Assembly (NCBI RefSeq): GCF_001543895.1
Contig: NZ_JYIJ01000017.1
Coordinates: 310,001 to 374,000 of the forward strand
DNA length: 64,000 nt
Reading direction: 5' to 3'
DNA from: Carbonactinospora thermoautotrophica
GTDB lineage: Bacteria; Actinomycetota; Actinomycetes; Streptomycetales; Carbonactinosporaceae
The notes under the pieces are model-generated. The model ran no database searches and was not told the origin of the DNA. It saw only the letters and a list, made by a program, of their open reading frames with translations. The position numbers and the translations under genes were made by a program. Shown piece after piece: positions 28,169 to 37,963 of the stretch; position 1 is the first letter of the stretch; every line of letters starts with the position of its first letter.

Positions 28169-30238
28169 TCAGCGCGGCGCGGGCGCCATCCAGAACACGA
28201 CCTGGATCCGGTCGGTCGAACGCGGCCGGCGAACCAACTGGTGGGTGTGCTCCCGGGTCTCCAGGCGCACCACCTGGCGGGCCGTGCCGGCCACCCACAG
28301 CAGCACGCCCGGGTCCTCGTTGCCGGTCACCACGACCGGGTTGCGGCCGGCCGCACGCGCCTTCGCAGCGATCCGCCTCACCTCAGACGGCGTGTTCTGC
28401 TTGACGACCCCCGCCGGCACCCCGCACACACCTCGGATCACCTGCGGCCACTCCTGCCAACCGCGCTGGCCGACCACGATCGCGACATCCCCGGGACGGA
28501 ACGCGGCACACACCCGCTCGACCGCCCACACCTCACCGGCCTCGGTGCGGTGCGGCACCAACGGCGCCGTGGCGACCGCGGCCGGGACCACGAACACGCC
28601 GACGCCGGCCAGGCCGGCCGTCGCGACCAGCCACCGGGGCCGGCGCGTCAGGAACCGGCCGGCCAGCCAGGCGGCTGCCCACACCGCGAACAGGACCACC
28701 CCGGGCAGCACCAGGCCCACCAGGCGACGGTCCGCCCACGGGTGGTCCGGGGTGATGCCCGGCCGCCACAGCGTGAGCACGATCGAGCCGAGGAACACCA
28801 CCAGCGGCGCCACCCAGCCGGGTTCCGCGCCGCGCAGCACCCGGCGGGTCAGCAGCGCCGCGCCGAGGAGGGTGAGCACGAGCAGGGGCCAGCCCACCCA
28901 CCAGGCGACCCAGTACAGGCTCAGCTCGTCGTAGCTGCGGGAGCCGTCCAGCGGCAGCTTCAGCGCGGCCTGCAGCCCCCGCACGTACTTCTGCGTCTCG
29001 ACGTCCTTCACCCCGTGCACGATCTGCACGTACGGGCGGATCACGAAGAACACCCCGAGCAGGACGACACCGGCCGCGGCGACGTCGGGCACCCGCCGGG
29101 TCAGCCGAGCGGGCAGGCGGACGCCCCGGTTGACCGCCACCACGCCGAGGGTCACCACGACCAGGGCGGCACCGAACAGGTACAGCAGCGGAACCAACGA
29201 GCCCTTGATCAACTGCAGGTACGGCCAGGACAGCACGACCCCGTCGACGACGCCGTACGCCGCGCCCACGGCCAGCCCCAGCGCGAACGGAAGCGCCCGT
29301 CCGGCCAGCTCGGCCTGACCGCACGCCCGCCGGGTGGCCAGCCAACCGATCACCGGCAGCAGCAGCATGATCTCGCGGGCGAAGTCCACCCGCACCAGCA
29401 GGACGAGCCCCAGCACCAACCCGGCGAGACCGGCCAGCCAGCGGCTCGCCTCCGGCCGCACCGCCTCGGTGAGCAGCCACAGGCCGCCCAGCGTGAGCAG
29501 CAGGGCGGGCGCCTCACTGTATGTGGCGCGGGCGGCGTTCAGCACCGGGAAGGCGAGCCCGAGCGCGAGCGCGCCCAGCGGGGCCCAGCGCGGCCCGACC
29601 AGCCGGCCGGTCAGGCCGCCCATGGCGAGCAACGCCAGCCCGCCGAGCACGGCCGGGGTGACGAGCAGCCCGGTCCAGCCGCCCAGCCAGTGGCCCAGGG
29701 CGGCGAGCAGGGGGAACCCGGCCATGAACTGCGGCACGATCCGGTCGCCGCGTTGGAAGTACGCCGGGCTCTCCAGGGTCAGGGCCGGGTCCGGGCCGCC
29801 GAACGCCTCCAGGTCGCCGGGGATCGGCAACGAGCCGTGCCGCGCCAGCCAGTACGCGAACTGCGCGTACGAGCCGGGGTCGCGACGGATGATCACGTGC
29901 TCGGCGTGCGTGGCGACGGCGACCGCGGTGAACGCCACGGCGACCAGCACGGTGAGCAGCGCCGGCCAGCGGTGCCCGCTGGGCGCGAACAGGCGTGCCG
30001 CCCCGTACAGCAGGACCGCCGCGACCGGGACGAACAGAGCGCCCGCGAGCCACGGCCGGTACTGGCCGGCCAGCAGCAGCGGCAGCGCCACCAACAGCCA
30101 CGCGGTCACCAGCAGGGTCGGGCCGCCGGCCAGCCAGGACAGCCCCGTCCCCGCGGCACGCGGCCCTTCCCCGGACCGGGCGACGGGCACCTGGGGAGGG
30201 CGCGTCTCAGGGATCGGGTGGGGGTACACGGGCATCAT
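28169..30238 (-). CDS. Polytopic membrane protein, GT-C (ArnT/GT39-like) glycosyltransferase candidate
   Basis: A 689-residue protein with about 12 membrane helices and a hydrophilic C-terminal domain. The first large outside loop contains IIRRDPGSYAQFAYWL; an acidic residue at this place is the catalytic-site hallmark of GT-C transferases that use polyprenyl-phosphate sugars. It could accept sugar from the GT2-made lipid carrier. The N-terminus is uncertain: two ATG codons at 30238 and 30235 and a GTG at 30229 follow one GAGG, and the GTG has the best spacing. No close family name can be given. Confidence 0.7.
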   Translation of the reverse strand: MMPVYPHPIPETRPPQVPVARSGEGPRAAGTGLSWLAGGPTLLVTAWLLVALPLLLAGQYRPWLAGALFVPVAAVLLYGAARLFAPSGHRWPALLTVLVAVAFTAVAVATHAEHVIIRRDPGSYAQFAYWLARHGSLPIPGDLEAFGGPDPALTLESPAYFQRGDRIVPQFMAGFPLLAALGHWLGGWTGLLVTPAVLGGLALLAMGGLTGRLVGPRWAPLGALALGLAFPVLNAARATYSEAPALLLTLGGLWLLTEAVRPEASRWLAGLAGLVLGLVLLVRVDFAREIMLLLPVIGWLATRRACGQAELAGRALPFALGLAVGAAYGVVDGVVLSWPYLQLIKGSLVPLLYLFGAALVVVTLGVVAVNRGVRLPARLTRRVPDVAAAGVVLLGVFFVIRPYVQIVHGVKDVETQKYVRGLQAALKLPLDGSRSYDELSLYWVAWWVGWPLLVLTLLGAALLTRRVLRGAEPGWVAPLVVFLGSIVLTLWRPGITPDHPWADRRLVGLVLPGVVLFAVWAAAWLAGRFLTRRPRWLVATAGLAGVGVFVVPAAVATAPLVPHRTEAGEVWAVERVCAAFRPGDVAIVVGQRGWQEWPQVIRGVCGVPAGVVKQNTPSEVRRIAAKARAAGRNPVVVTGNEDPGVLLWVAGTARQVVRLETREHTHQLVRRPRSTDRIQVVFWMAPAPR

Positions 30239-30305
30239 CCTCGGCTATCCGTCGAGGGCCCTGGTCGAAAGCCGCGCCGGTGCGACCCGGGCCCGGGTGG
30301 ACCTC

Positions 30306-31841
30306 TCACCAACTTGTGCAGATCGGCGGCGTCGCGAGCACCGGCCGGGTACGCCTGAGCAGCGTCACCTGGTCGCGCTGGAACACCACCTGGTACCCCT
30401 GCTCCTGGGCCAGGCGCAGGCGTTGCTTCATGCGGTCCAGGGAGTCGAACGGGAAGTGCTTGGCCGGGGTGGTGGCGAGGATCCAGTCCGCCCCGCGCGG
30501 CGTGCAGTCCAGCAGCAGCACCCGGGTCCGCGTGGTGAGCTGCGGACCCACGTAGTTGTCCGCCTCGACCAACGCCCCGTCCGGCACCAGCCGTGCCGCC
30601 TCCACCGCGGCGGCTTCCCACGGCAGCCGGTGCCACTTGGCCGGGTCGTACAGCGCCTTGAACGGCGTGACCAGCGGGGGCGCGAGCGGGATCAGGGCCA
30701 GGGTGGCGGCGAGCAGGGCGCCGGACCAGGCGAGCGGCGCCCAGGACCAGCACCGCTTCAGCCGGGCCAGCGTCTCCACGGCCGCGAACAGCAGGATCGG
30801 CTCCAAGAACGCGTTGTAGTGCTGGGTGGTCTCCCAGTGGTTCTCGTTGCTGGAGAACATCCGCAGCGCGAGCAGCGGCACGGTGAGCAGCACGGTCGTC
30901 GAGCCCAGGCAGAGCAGCCCGCCCGCGGCCAGGAAGATCCACAACATGGTGTGCGCCTTGATCGCCGGCGTGACCAGGATCCGCAGCGCGTCGACCGGGT
31001 GGGTCACCAGGTAGGCGAGCGCGCTCGGGGCGTCCGGGCCGAGCTGGTCGTACACCCAGTAGTAGTCCGCCCGGCCGCCGAACGCGGGGATGACCAGGTT
31101 CACCGTGACGTACAAGGCGACCGGGCCGAGCACCATGAGCGCCGCTCCGGCCCGCCGTCGGCCGCGCAGCAAGAGCAGGAACCCGAACGCGGCCACCAGC
31201 AGGCCCATGTCCTCCTTCACGAACAGCAGCCCCAGCGCGGCGGCCACCGCCTGACCGACCCGGCCGGCCTGCAGCCGCTCCAGCATGAGCGCGATCAGCG
31301 GCACCGCGAAGGCCACCTCGTGGAACCCCGCCCCGGCCGCGCCCTGCATCGGCCAGGCGAGCGTGAATGCGGCGGCGACCAGGTACGCGGCCTTCGTGCC
31401 CAGCGCGCGGCGGGTGAACACCCACACGATCGGCACGGTCAGCGCGAACAGCACGGCCTGCGCGCCGAGCAGCGCCCGGGGGTCGTCCCACACCCAGTAC
31501 ACCGGCGCGAGCAGCGCGAGCACCGGGGAGAAGTGGTCGCCGAGGATGTTGAAGTCCGGCCCGAAGTCGTTGTGGACGCCCTTGACGATCGAGACCGGCG
31601 GGCCGAAGCGCGAGTACGCCCGAATCGCCTGGTCGAAGATCACCAGGTCGTACGCCCCGTACTTCAGGCGGTAGAAGCCCTGGAGGGCGAACGCCAGGTG
31701 CGCCGCCACCATGGCGAGCGCCAGCGCGCCGACCCCGAGGAGGTGTCGCCCCGGCACACGCCGCCGCCACCGGCGATCCGCCGGCTGACCGCTGCTCGGC
31801 CGGGCACCCGGCACGTCGGCCTGGATCAAGGTTTCTGTCAC
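30306..31841 (-). CDS. DUF2079 family membrane protein
   Basis: A 511-residue polytopic protein. The motif YDLVIFDQAIRAYSRFG (about 62-78) followed by a HNDFGPDFNILGDHFSPVLALLAP loop is diagnostic of DUF2079, a GT-C-like actinobacterial membrane family of unknown donor. GTG start. Same orientation as the preceding GT-C-like gene, 67 bases away, and together they may extend a surface glycan; function is inferred. Confidence 0.85.
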   Translation of the reverse strand: MTETLIQADVPGARPSSGQPADRRWRRRVPGRHLLGVGALALAMVAAHLAFALQGFYRLKYGAYDLVIFDQAIRAYSRFGPPVSIVKGVHNDFGPDFNILGDHFSPVLALLAPVYWVWDDPRALLGAQAVLFALTVPIVWVFTRRALGTKAAYLVAAAFTLAWPMQGAAGAGFHEVAFAVPLIALMLERLQAGRVGQAVAAALGLLFVKEDMGLLVAAFGFLLLLRGRRRAGAALMVLGPVALYVTVNLVIPAFGGRADYYWVYDQLGPDAPSALAYLVTHPVDALRILVTPAIKAHTMLWIFLAAGGLLCLGSTTVLLTVPLLALRMFSSNENHWETTQHYNAFLEPILLFAAVETLARLKRCWSWAPLAWSGALLAATLALIPLAPPLVTPFKALYDPAKWHRLPWEAAAVEAARLVPDGALVEADNYVGPQLTTRTRVLLLDCTPRGADWILATTPAKHFPFDSLDRMKQRLRLAQEQGYQVVFQRDQVTLLRRTRPVLATPPICTSW

Positions 31842-32185
31842 GATCGGCGGTTATCTGTTCGGGTGCACACGGTCGCTGCCCATGATGGCCCACAGACCGG
31901 GGCCGGCGTCACGCGGTACACGTCCCCGGGCGGCGACTCAGATCACCGCGACCCGCCCCCGGGCCGAGGGGGTGGCCCTAGCGTGAGCGGAACCGGCGGC
32001 GCACTCCATCGCCAGGCGGTCGTGGCGGTTGTCCGGGTCTGCCCGGGAGCCCGGCCACGCAGCGCTCCCGGTCGGTCTTCCGATCGTGTATAGACTGCAC
32101 CTCGTCCTTCCGCCAGATGAGGTCTTCTTCCGTTCGGCGGGTCGCCAGGACCGTTGACGCCCATGTTGGAGACAAATCTCTAACC
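31842..32185. other. Divergent intergenic region
   Basis: About 345 bases between the leftward DUF2079 gene and the rightward GT operon. No coding frame is supported. TATAGACT at 32089 is the only -10-like sequence noted, without a convincing -35. Confidence 0.4.
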
Positions 32186-33514
32186 ATGCTCACGAAACGA
32201 CGCAGCGGCTCCCCGCCACGTCTGCTGTACTTGGCGTTCTACTTCCCGCCGACCCGCGCCAGCGGCGTCTACCGCAGCCGCGCCACCGCGAACCACTTCG
32301 CGGCGAAGGGCTGGGATGTCACCGTCTTGACCGCGCCTCGCGAGTTCTTCACCGATTACATCGACTCGTACGATCCCTCGCTTGAGTCGACGGTCCACCC
32401 CGATGTGACGGTGGAACGGGTCGGGTTGAACCTGCGGCGCTGGGAACGCGACATCCGCAAGTACAGCGCGTTCCGGGCCAACTTCCCGGCCCTTTACAAC
32501 ACCGTCAACGCCAAGACGCAGGACCGCTTCTTTCCCGAGCCCTACGCCTCCTGGATCCGCCCCGTGGTGTCGCGCGCGCTCAAGCTGCACGCCAAGAAGC
32601 GCTTCGACCTGATCCTGGCGACCGGGAACCCGTTCGCCGCGTTCGCCGCCGCCTGGATCATGGGCAAGCTCATGCGGATCCCGTACGTGCTGGACTACCG
32701 CGATTCGTGGACCCTGGATCTGTTCACGGACGAGGTGAAGTACCCGCCGAACAACCCGGTGTGGAAGTGGGAACGGCGGGTGATCCGGGACGCCGCGGAG
32801 ATCGTCTTCGTGAACGAGGCCCTGCGGAGCTGGCACGCGGAACGGTACCCGTTCGCCGCCGATCGCATGACCGTCGTCCTCAACGGGTGGGAGCCGGAGA
32901 TCCTCGGTGAGGTGCCCATCCGGATGCCTGATCCGGCGCGGCCGCTGGAGTTCGGCTTCTTGGGCACGGTCACGGAGGTGATGCCGCTGGAGGTCCTCTT
33001 CGACAGCTGGCGGCTGGCGCGCAAGGAACCGCCGCTGGCAGACGCCAAGCTGCGGCTCTACGGGCACCTGGGCTTCTTCCCGCAGTCGGCGGCGCGGCTG
33101 CGCCCCCGGATTCCGCTGGACGAGGACCTCGGCGTCACCTATGAGGGACCGGTGCCCAAGGCAGAGGTCTCGAAGGCTTACAGCGAGCTGGACATCCTGG
33201 TGTTCCTGGCGGCCGGCGTCAAATACATCACGTCGGGGAAGGTCTTCGAGTACATGGCGACAGGGAAGCCGATCGTCTCCGTCCACGATCCCAGGATCGC
33301 GGCGACGGAGGTGCTGCGGGGGTATCCGTTGTGGTTCTCGGTGCCGGAACTGGAGCCCGCCCTGGTGCGGGACGCGATGGTGGCCGCGGCCGCCGCCACC
33401 CGGGACCTGACCGAGGAGCAGGTGCGGGCGGCCCGGCGGCACGCGCGGCGGTTCACCCGCGACGCGGTCCTCGACCCCTTCGAGCAGCGGCTCCGGGCGG
33501 TGGCGCATGGGTGA
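32186..33514 (+). CDS. GT4-like glycosyltransferase, first gene of a three-gene operon
   Basis: A 442-residue GT-B protein beginning after a basic leader with LLYLAFYFPPTRASGVYRS, the usual start of WcaI-like transferases. It has a central LDYRDSWTLDLFTDE (Asp-rich acceptor site), FVNEAL, FGFLGTVTEVMP at the donor-domain opening and a SGKVFEYMATGKPIVSV motif near 350 carrying the conserved glutamate. ATG 32186 is used; a weak GGAG lies 14 bases upstream and an earlier in-frame ATG gives a non-coding-looking extension. Overlaps the next gene by eight bases. Confidence 0.82.
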   Translation: MLTKRRSGSPPRLLYLAFYFPPTRASGVYRSRATANHFAAKGWDVTVLTAPREFFTDYIDSYDPSLESTVHPDVTVERVGLNLRRWERDIRKYSAFRANFPALYNTVNAKTQDRFFPEPYASWIRPVVSRALKLHAKKRFDLILATGNPFAAFAAAWIMGKLMRIPYVLDYRDSWTLDLFTDEVKYPPNNPVWKWERRVIRDAAEIVFVNEALRSWHAERYPFAADRMTVVLNGWEPEILGEVPIRMPDPARPLEFGFLGTVTEVMPLEVLFDSWRLARKEPPLADAKLRLYGHLGFFPQSAARLRPRIPLDEDLGVTYEGPVPKAEVSKAYSELDILVFLAAGVKYITSGKVFEYMATGKPIVSVHDPRIAATEVLRGYPLWFSVPELEPALVRDAMVAAAAATRDLTEEQVRAARRHARRFTRDAVLDPFEQRLRAVAHG

Positions 33515-34727
33515 GTCGCTGACCGTGGCCACGCCCTGGTACCCGGCTCCCAACCACCCCTTCGGCGGGGCGTTCGTCCGGGACAAGGTCGAGGCGGTCG
33601 CACCGCTGTTCACCGACGTGAACGTCTACCACGTCGAGGACTGGCCGCTGCCGAAGGAGCCGCTGGTGGGGCGGATCGACCGCCGCAAGGTGGACGAGCT
33701 CCTCCTCAAGGAGGGCCCGGCCGCCCCGGTCACGCCGGAGCGGCGCGGCCCCGCGACGGTCACCCGGATCCCCGCGCCGATCAGGGCCGGGCGCTTCTAC
33801 GCGGAGTACGCGCGGGCGCACGAGCACGCGGTGCGCACCATCCTCCGCGGCCGGCGCCTCCCGGCGGAAGTGGTGCACGGCCACGTGGGCATCTACGGCG
33901 GGTGGGTCGCCTGCCAGCTCGCCCAGCCGGGCGCGCGGATCTTCGTGACCGAGCACGCCACGTTCCTCAACCACATCCTGCGCCAGCCGGACGCGCGCGA
34001 GATGTACCGGGACGTGGTGGCGCGCTGCACCGCCTTCTTCTGCGTGAGCGAGGTGCTGCGCAAGCAGCTCGCCGAGGCCTTCCCCGAGCACGCCGGCAAG
34101 CTGTACGTCGTGCCCAACGCCGTCAGGGTGGAGGAGATCCCCTTCCGGCAGGAACCGGTGACCGAGATCCGCCGCTGGCTCTATGTGGGCAGCTTCTCCG
34201 AACGGAAGGGCGTGCGCTGGCTGCTGGAGGCGTTCGGGGTCTGCGCGCTGGAGAACCGGGACCTGGAGCTCACCATGGTCGGGGGCGGCCCGCTCCACGA
34301 CGAGCTCGCCCAGCGCGTCGTCCAGCTCGGCTTGCAGGACCGGGTGCGGCTGTTGGGCCCGGTTCCTCCCGAGGAGGTCACCGGTTACCTGCACTCCCAC
34401 GACGTGCTCGTCCACCTGAGCCGTTACGAGACCTTCGGCATGACCGTCGTCGAGGCGCTGGCGTCCGGCATCCCCGTGATCGTGACCCGGTGCGGCGGGC
34501 CCGAGGAGACCCTGTCCGGCATCGAGCACGTCGCGGGCGAGTTCGTCCCGGTGGTCGACGGAGTGGTGGAGATCGTCGAGGCGTACCGGCGGCTGGCGAG
34601 CCGGGTGGACGAGCTCGACCTGGTCACCGCGCGCAAAAGCATCGAGGAGCGGTACGGGTTCGCCGCAGTACGTGAGCAACTGGCGCAGTTCTACTTCGGA
34701 GCGCTACCCGCGCCCCAGGAGGTCTGA
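33507..34727 (+). CDS. GT4 family glycosyltransferase
   Basis: A 406-residue transferase. Motifs: PWYPAPNHPFGGAFVRDKVEA (a typical GT4 opening), VTEHATFLNHILR near 148, FFCVSEVLRKQL, a WLYVGSFSERKGVRWLLEAF donor-domain start near 225, and the E-x7-E motif in SRYETFGMTVVEALASGIP near 310. ATG lies inside the previous gene's end, so translation is probably coupled. Donor unknown. Confidence 0.92.
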   Translation: MGESLTVATPWYPAPNHPFGGAFVRDKVEAVAPLFTDVNVYHVEDWPLPKEPLVGRIDRRKVDELLLKEGPAAPVTPERRGPATVTRIPAPIRAGRFYAEYARAHEHAVRTILRGRRLPAEVVHGHVGIYGGWVACQLAQPGARIFVTEHATFLNHILRQPDAREMYRDVVARCTAFFCVSEVLRKQLAEAFPEHAGKLYVVPNAVRVEEIPFRQEPVTEIRRWLYVGSFSERKGVRWLLEAFGVCALENRDLELTMVGGGPLHDELAQRVVQLGLQDRVRLLGPVPPEEVTGYLHSHDVLVHLSRYETFGMTVVEALASGIPVIVTRCGGPEETLSGIEHVAGEFVPVVDGVVEIVEAYRRLASRVDELDLVTARKSIEERYGFAAVREQLAQFYFGALPAPQEV

Positions 34728-35335
34728 TGAAGATCGTATTCCTGGCCTTCACCACCACCCGCAGCGAGGGGGTCTGCAACGACCTCGCCTGGGTGGCCGA
34801 CCAGGGAGACGAGGCCGTCCTCGTGACCGTGCGCTTTCAGTCGTGGCCTGAGGTCGATCCCCGGGCACGGGTCATCGACCTCGCCGACGGTGAGGCCCGG
34901 CACCCCATCCCGCGGATCGAACGGCTGATCCTCTTCCGGATCCCCCGGCTCGGCTTCCGGTTCCTGGCCGCCGTGCTGCGCAGGATCGGCAGGATTCCAG
35001 TGCTCGGACGGCCCGCCCGCTCCGCCGGGGGCAAGGTCCCGGCGATGCTGCAGCGGTACGAGCGCTTCGGGATCACCGTCCACCGTCGCGCGTACCTGCC
35101 CGTCTACCGCCATCTGCGGCCGTACGTGCTGTGGCGGGTCGCGCGGAAAGCAGCGCTGCGCCAACTCGGCCTGGACTCGGCCGACCTGGTGGTCGTCGCG
35201 GACACCGCGGCGCTGCCCCTGGGGTGGCACATCGCCCGGCGGTATCCCGACCTGCCCGTGAAGTTCACGCTCGACCGCACGCTGTGGGAGAAGCAGCGGA
35301 CGGCGGAGGCGGTCACCGCCGCGCGGGCGACCTGA
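34727..35335 (+). CDS. Protein of unknown function, third gene of the GT operon
   Basis: A 202-residue protein whose ATG overlaps the preceding stop (TGATG). It opens like a glycosyltransferase acceptor domain (MKIVFLAFTTTRSEGVCNDL) and ends with LPVKFTLDRTLWEKQR, but it has no donor-domain half, no E-x7-E motif and no transmembrane helix. The end may be truncated: the frame stops where a GT-B linker would be expected. A double hairpin follows. I do not recognise a family. Confidence 0.7.
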   Translation: MKIVFLAFTTTRSEGVCNDLAWVADQGDEAVLVTVRFQSWPEVDPRARVIDLADGEARHPIPRIERLILFRIPRLGFRFLAAVLRRIGRIPVLGRPARSAGGKVPAMLQRYERFGITVHRRAYLPVYRHLRPYVLWRVARKAALRQLGLDSADLVVVADTAALPLGWHIARRYPDLPVKFTLDRTLWEKQRTAEAVTAARAT

Positions 35336-35374
35336 CGTCCGGACATCCACCTCGTCGGCCGCTCCCGCGGCGCC

Positions 35375-35429
35375 CGGGTGCGGTGTCCGCACCCGCTGGG
35401 CTTCCCGGTCCCCGCGTGCCCGGGGACCG
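35375..35429 (+). terminator. Tandem hairpins ending the GT operon
   Basis: First: CGGGTGCGG, loop TGT, CCGCACCCG (35375-35395). Second: CGGTCCCCG, six-base loop, CGGGGACCG (35406-35429). Both are perfect nine-base stems, 40 bases after the stop of the third gene. Confidence 0.6.
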
Positions 35430-35481
35430 TGGCCAGGAAGACCCGGGCGGCGCTGGATCAAGGGCGTCCTATCCTGCTGGG

Positions 35482-36213
35482 ATGACTCCCGCCGAGCTGT
35501 TGCGCCGGGCGCTGTCGGCCAATCCGGCCCGGCCGTTCGTGACCTACTACGACGACGCCACCGGGGAACGTGTCGAGCTGTCCGTGGCGACCTTCGACAA
35601 CTGGGTCGCCAAGACCGCGAACCTCATCCAGGACGGGCTGCTGCTGGAGCCGGGCGCCCGCGTGGCGCTGGCGCTGCCCACGCACTGGCAGGCCCAGGTG
35701 TGGCTCATGGCCTGCTGGTCGGCGGGTGTGGTCGCGGTGCCGGGCGGGGACCCCGCGGGCTGCGACGCCGTGGTCACCGACGCCGCCGGAGTCGAGGCGG
35801 CGCGCGCCTGCCCGGGCGAGCGGGTCGTGCTGTCGCTGCACCCGCTCGGCCTGCCCCTGGGAGCGTCGCCTGGGTTCCTCGAGTACGCGATCGAGGTCCG
35901 CCAGTACGGCGACCACTTCACCCCCTACGCGCCGGTCGACCCGGACGCCCCCGCTTTGGAGATGACGGGCCGTGCCTACTCGGGTGCCGAACTCGTTGAG
36001 CAGGCCGAGCGCATCGCGAGCAGGGACGGCTGGGACGCCGGCACCCGGGTGCTGACCACGCTCGACCTGTGCGGGTGGGAAGGCATCCTGAACGGGCTGC
36101 TGGTCCCGCTGGCGGCCGGAGCCTCGGTCGTCCTGTGCCGCAACCTGAATCCGGACCAACTACCCGAACGGCAGACCGCGGAACGTGTGACAAAGATCAT
36201 ATCCGCAACCTGA
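35482..36213 (+). CDS. TIGR03089 family protein
   Basis: A 243-residue protein that resembles only the first part of an adenylate-forming (AMP-binding) enzyme: FVTYYDDATGERVELSVATF near the start and LEPGARVALALPTHWQA; the ATP-binding and C-terminal parts are absent. TIGR03089 members are conserved in actinobacteria next to the LCP gene (Rv3268 beside Rv3267), as here. Probably not an active ligase; role unknown. ATG start. Confidence 0.85.
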   Translation: MTPAELLRRALSANPARPFVTYYDDATGERVELSVATFDNWVAKTANLIQDGLLLEPGARVALALPTHWQAQVWLMACWSAGVVAVPGGDPAGCDAVVTDAAGVEAARACPGERVVLSLHPLGLPLGASPGFLEYAIEVRQYGDHFTPYAPVDPDAPALEMTGRAYSGAELVEQAERIASRDGWDAGTRVLTTLDLCGWEGILNGLLVPLAAGASVVLCRNLNPDQLPERQTAERVTKIISAT

Positions 36214-36324
36214 CCTGGTGCCGGAACGTCTACCTTTCGACCACCGGGGCGACCCGAACCGGCGCGGAAGGGCGCACCAGGCCCTGGCTTGTTGCTGGAA
36301 GGACCCGAAAGCGAGCGGGCTTCA

Positions 36325-37824
36325 GTGAACGACGTCACAGAGGACCTGGCGGATCAGTTCCGCCAGGTGGAGGCCCCGCGTGCCCGGAAACGGCTGCGGC
36401 GGGCGCTGCGCTTCACCGCGCTCGGCGTGTCGCTGGCGCTGACCGGATGCGGCGTCGCCGCCTGGGCCGTGTACGAGAAGCTGAGCAACAACATCCAGAG
36501 CGAGGACGTGGGCCAGGCCCTCGGTGACGACCGGCCGGCGGTCCCCCAAGCCAACGCGGCGGGTGAACGGCCGCTCAACATCCTGGTGATCGGCTCGGAC
36601 AGCCGGGCCGGCACGAACAAGCGCCTCGGCGGGGGCAGGGAAGACGGCGAGCGCTCCGACACGACGATCCTGCTGCACATCGCGGCCGACCGGAAGAGCG
36701 CGGTCGCCCTCAGTTTCCCGCGCGACATCCTGGTGGACATCCCCTCCTGCAAGCGCCCGGACGGCACGAAGACCTGGCCCGAGCGCAAGCAGATGTTCAA
36801 CCGGGCGTTCACGTACGGCGGCAGCGCCTGCACGATCAAGACGGTCGAGCAGCTCACCGACGTGCGGATCGACCACCACGTGGTGGTGGACTTCCAGGGC
36901 TTCGTGAACGTGGTCGACGCCCTCGGCGGCGTGCCGATCTACCTGCCCCGGGCGGTCGACGACAAGACCGGCAACATCCGCCTGCCCGCCGGGTGCCACC
37001 TGGTGAAGGGCAAGGAGGCGCTGGACTACGTGCGCCTGCGCCACGACGAGAGCATCGGCGGCAACGGCGGCGACCTGGGCCGGATCCAGCGCCAGCAGGC
37101 GTTCCTCAGCGCGATGGTCCAGCGGGTCAAGAGCACCGGCGTGCTGCTCAACCCGACCCGGCTGTACGCGGTGCTCGACGCCGCCACCAAGTCGCTCAAG
37201 ACCGACCCGGGGCTCAGCTCGCTCGGCGACCTGATGGCGCTCGCGACCAGCCTGCGGGACCTGGACACCCGCGACATCAAGTTCGTCACGCTGCCGAACC
37301 GCCCCTGGCCGCGCGACCCGAACCGGCTCGAGGTACGCAAGCCCGAGGCCGAGGCCGTCTTCGCCGCACTGCGCGCGGACCAGCCGCTGCCGGACGGCAG
37401 GCCGCGCACCATCACCGCGGCCGTGGACCGCACGCCCGCTCCCGGGCTGCCGAAGGTCCGCGTGCGGGTGCTCAACGGCGCCGACGTCCCCGGCGAGGCC
37501 AAGCGGGTCGCCGCCCGGCTCCGCGACGCCGGGTACACCGTGGTGGCCGTCGACAACGCCGCCCGCCAGTACGCGCGCACCCAGATCACGTACGACCCCG
37601 CGCAGGCCCAAGCCGCGCGCGCCCTCGCCCGGGCGGTCCCGGACGCGAGGCTCGTGGCCAGGCCGAGCGGCTCGCCGGTGGTCACGCTGGTGATCGGCAC
37701 GGACTTCACCGGAGTCAGCGCCGACGCAGTGGCGCCGAAGGCGAGCGCGGTGGCGCAGCTGCCGAACCCGGCGCCGTCGATCGAGGCCCGGGCCGCCGAC
37801 CAGGCCGTGTGCCCGGCGAGTTGA
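36325..37824 (+). CDS. LytR-CpsA-Psr (LCP) family cell-wall glycopolymer ligase
   Basis: A 499-residue membrane-anchored protein. Cytoplasmic basic N-terminus, one transmembrane helix (about 35-60), LCP domain (about 85-250) with [41 protein letters not shown] and DYVRLRH, and a C-terminal LytR_C domain (about 360-460, [17 protein letters not shown]). LCP enzymes move glycopolymers from lipid carriers onto peptidoglycan (arabinogalactan for mycobacterial Lcp1). Here it could attach the polymer made by this region. GTG at 36325 fits the family's start; an upstream TTG adds 12 residues and no clear ribosome-binding site decides between them. Confidence 0.93.
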   Translation: MNDVTEDLADQFRQVEAPRARKRLRRALRFTALGVSLALTGCGVAAWAVYEKLSNNIQSEDVGQALGDDRPAVPQANAAGERPLNILVIGSDSRAGTNKRLGGGREDGERSDTTILLHIAADRKSAVALSFPRDILVDIPSCKRPDGTKTWPERKQMFNRAFTYGGSACTIKTVEQLTDVRIDHHVVVDFQGFVNVVDALGGVPIYLPRAVDDKTGNIRLPAGCHLVKGKEALDYVRLRHDESIGGNGGDLGRIQRQQAFLSAMVQRVKSTGVLLNPTRLYAVLDAATKSLKTDPGLSSLGDLMALATSLRDLDTRDIKFVTLPNRPWPRDPNRLEVRKPEAEAVFAALRADQPLPDGRPRTITAAVDRTPAPGLPKVRVRVLNGADVPGEAKRVAARLRDAGYTVVAVDNAARQYARTQITYDPAQAQAARALARAVPDARLVARPSGSPVVTLVIGTDFTGVSADAVAPKASAVAQLPNPAPSIEARAADQAVCPAS

Positions 37825-37963
37825 GCGGGACCCCGCGAGCGGCCGGCCACGCCCGGAACCCGTGTGGCATCTAACATCTGCCGTACCTCTCGGCAGACCG
37901 GCGTCACAGCGGCTACAGTCCCGAGCGAATACCTTTCGAGCACGGAAGGCAGTGGGTGCTGGC

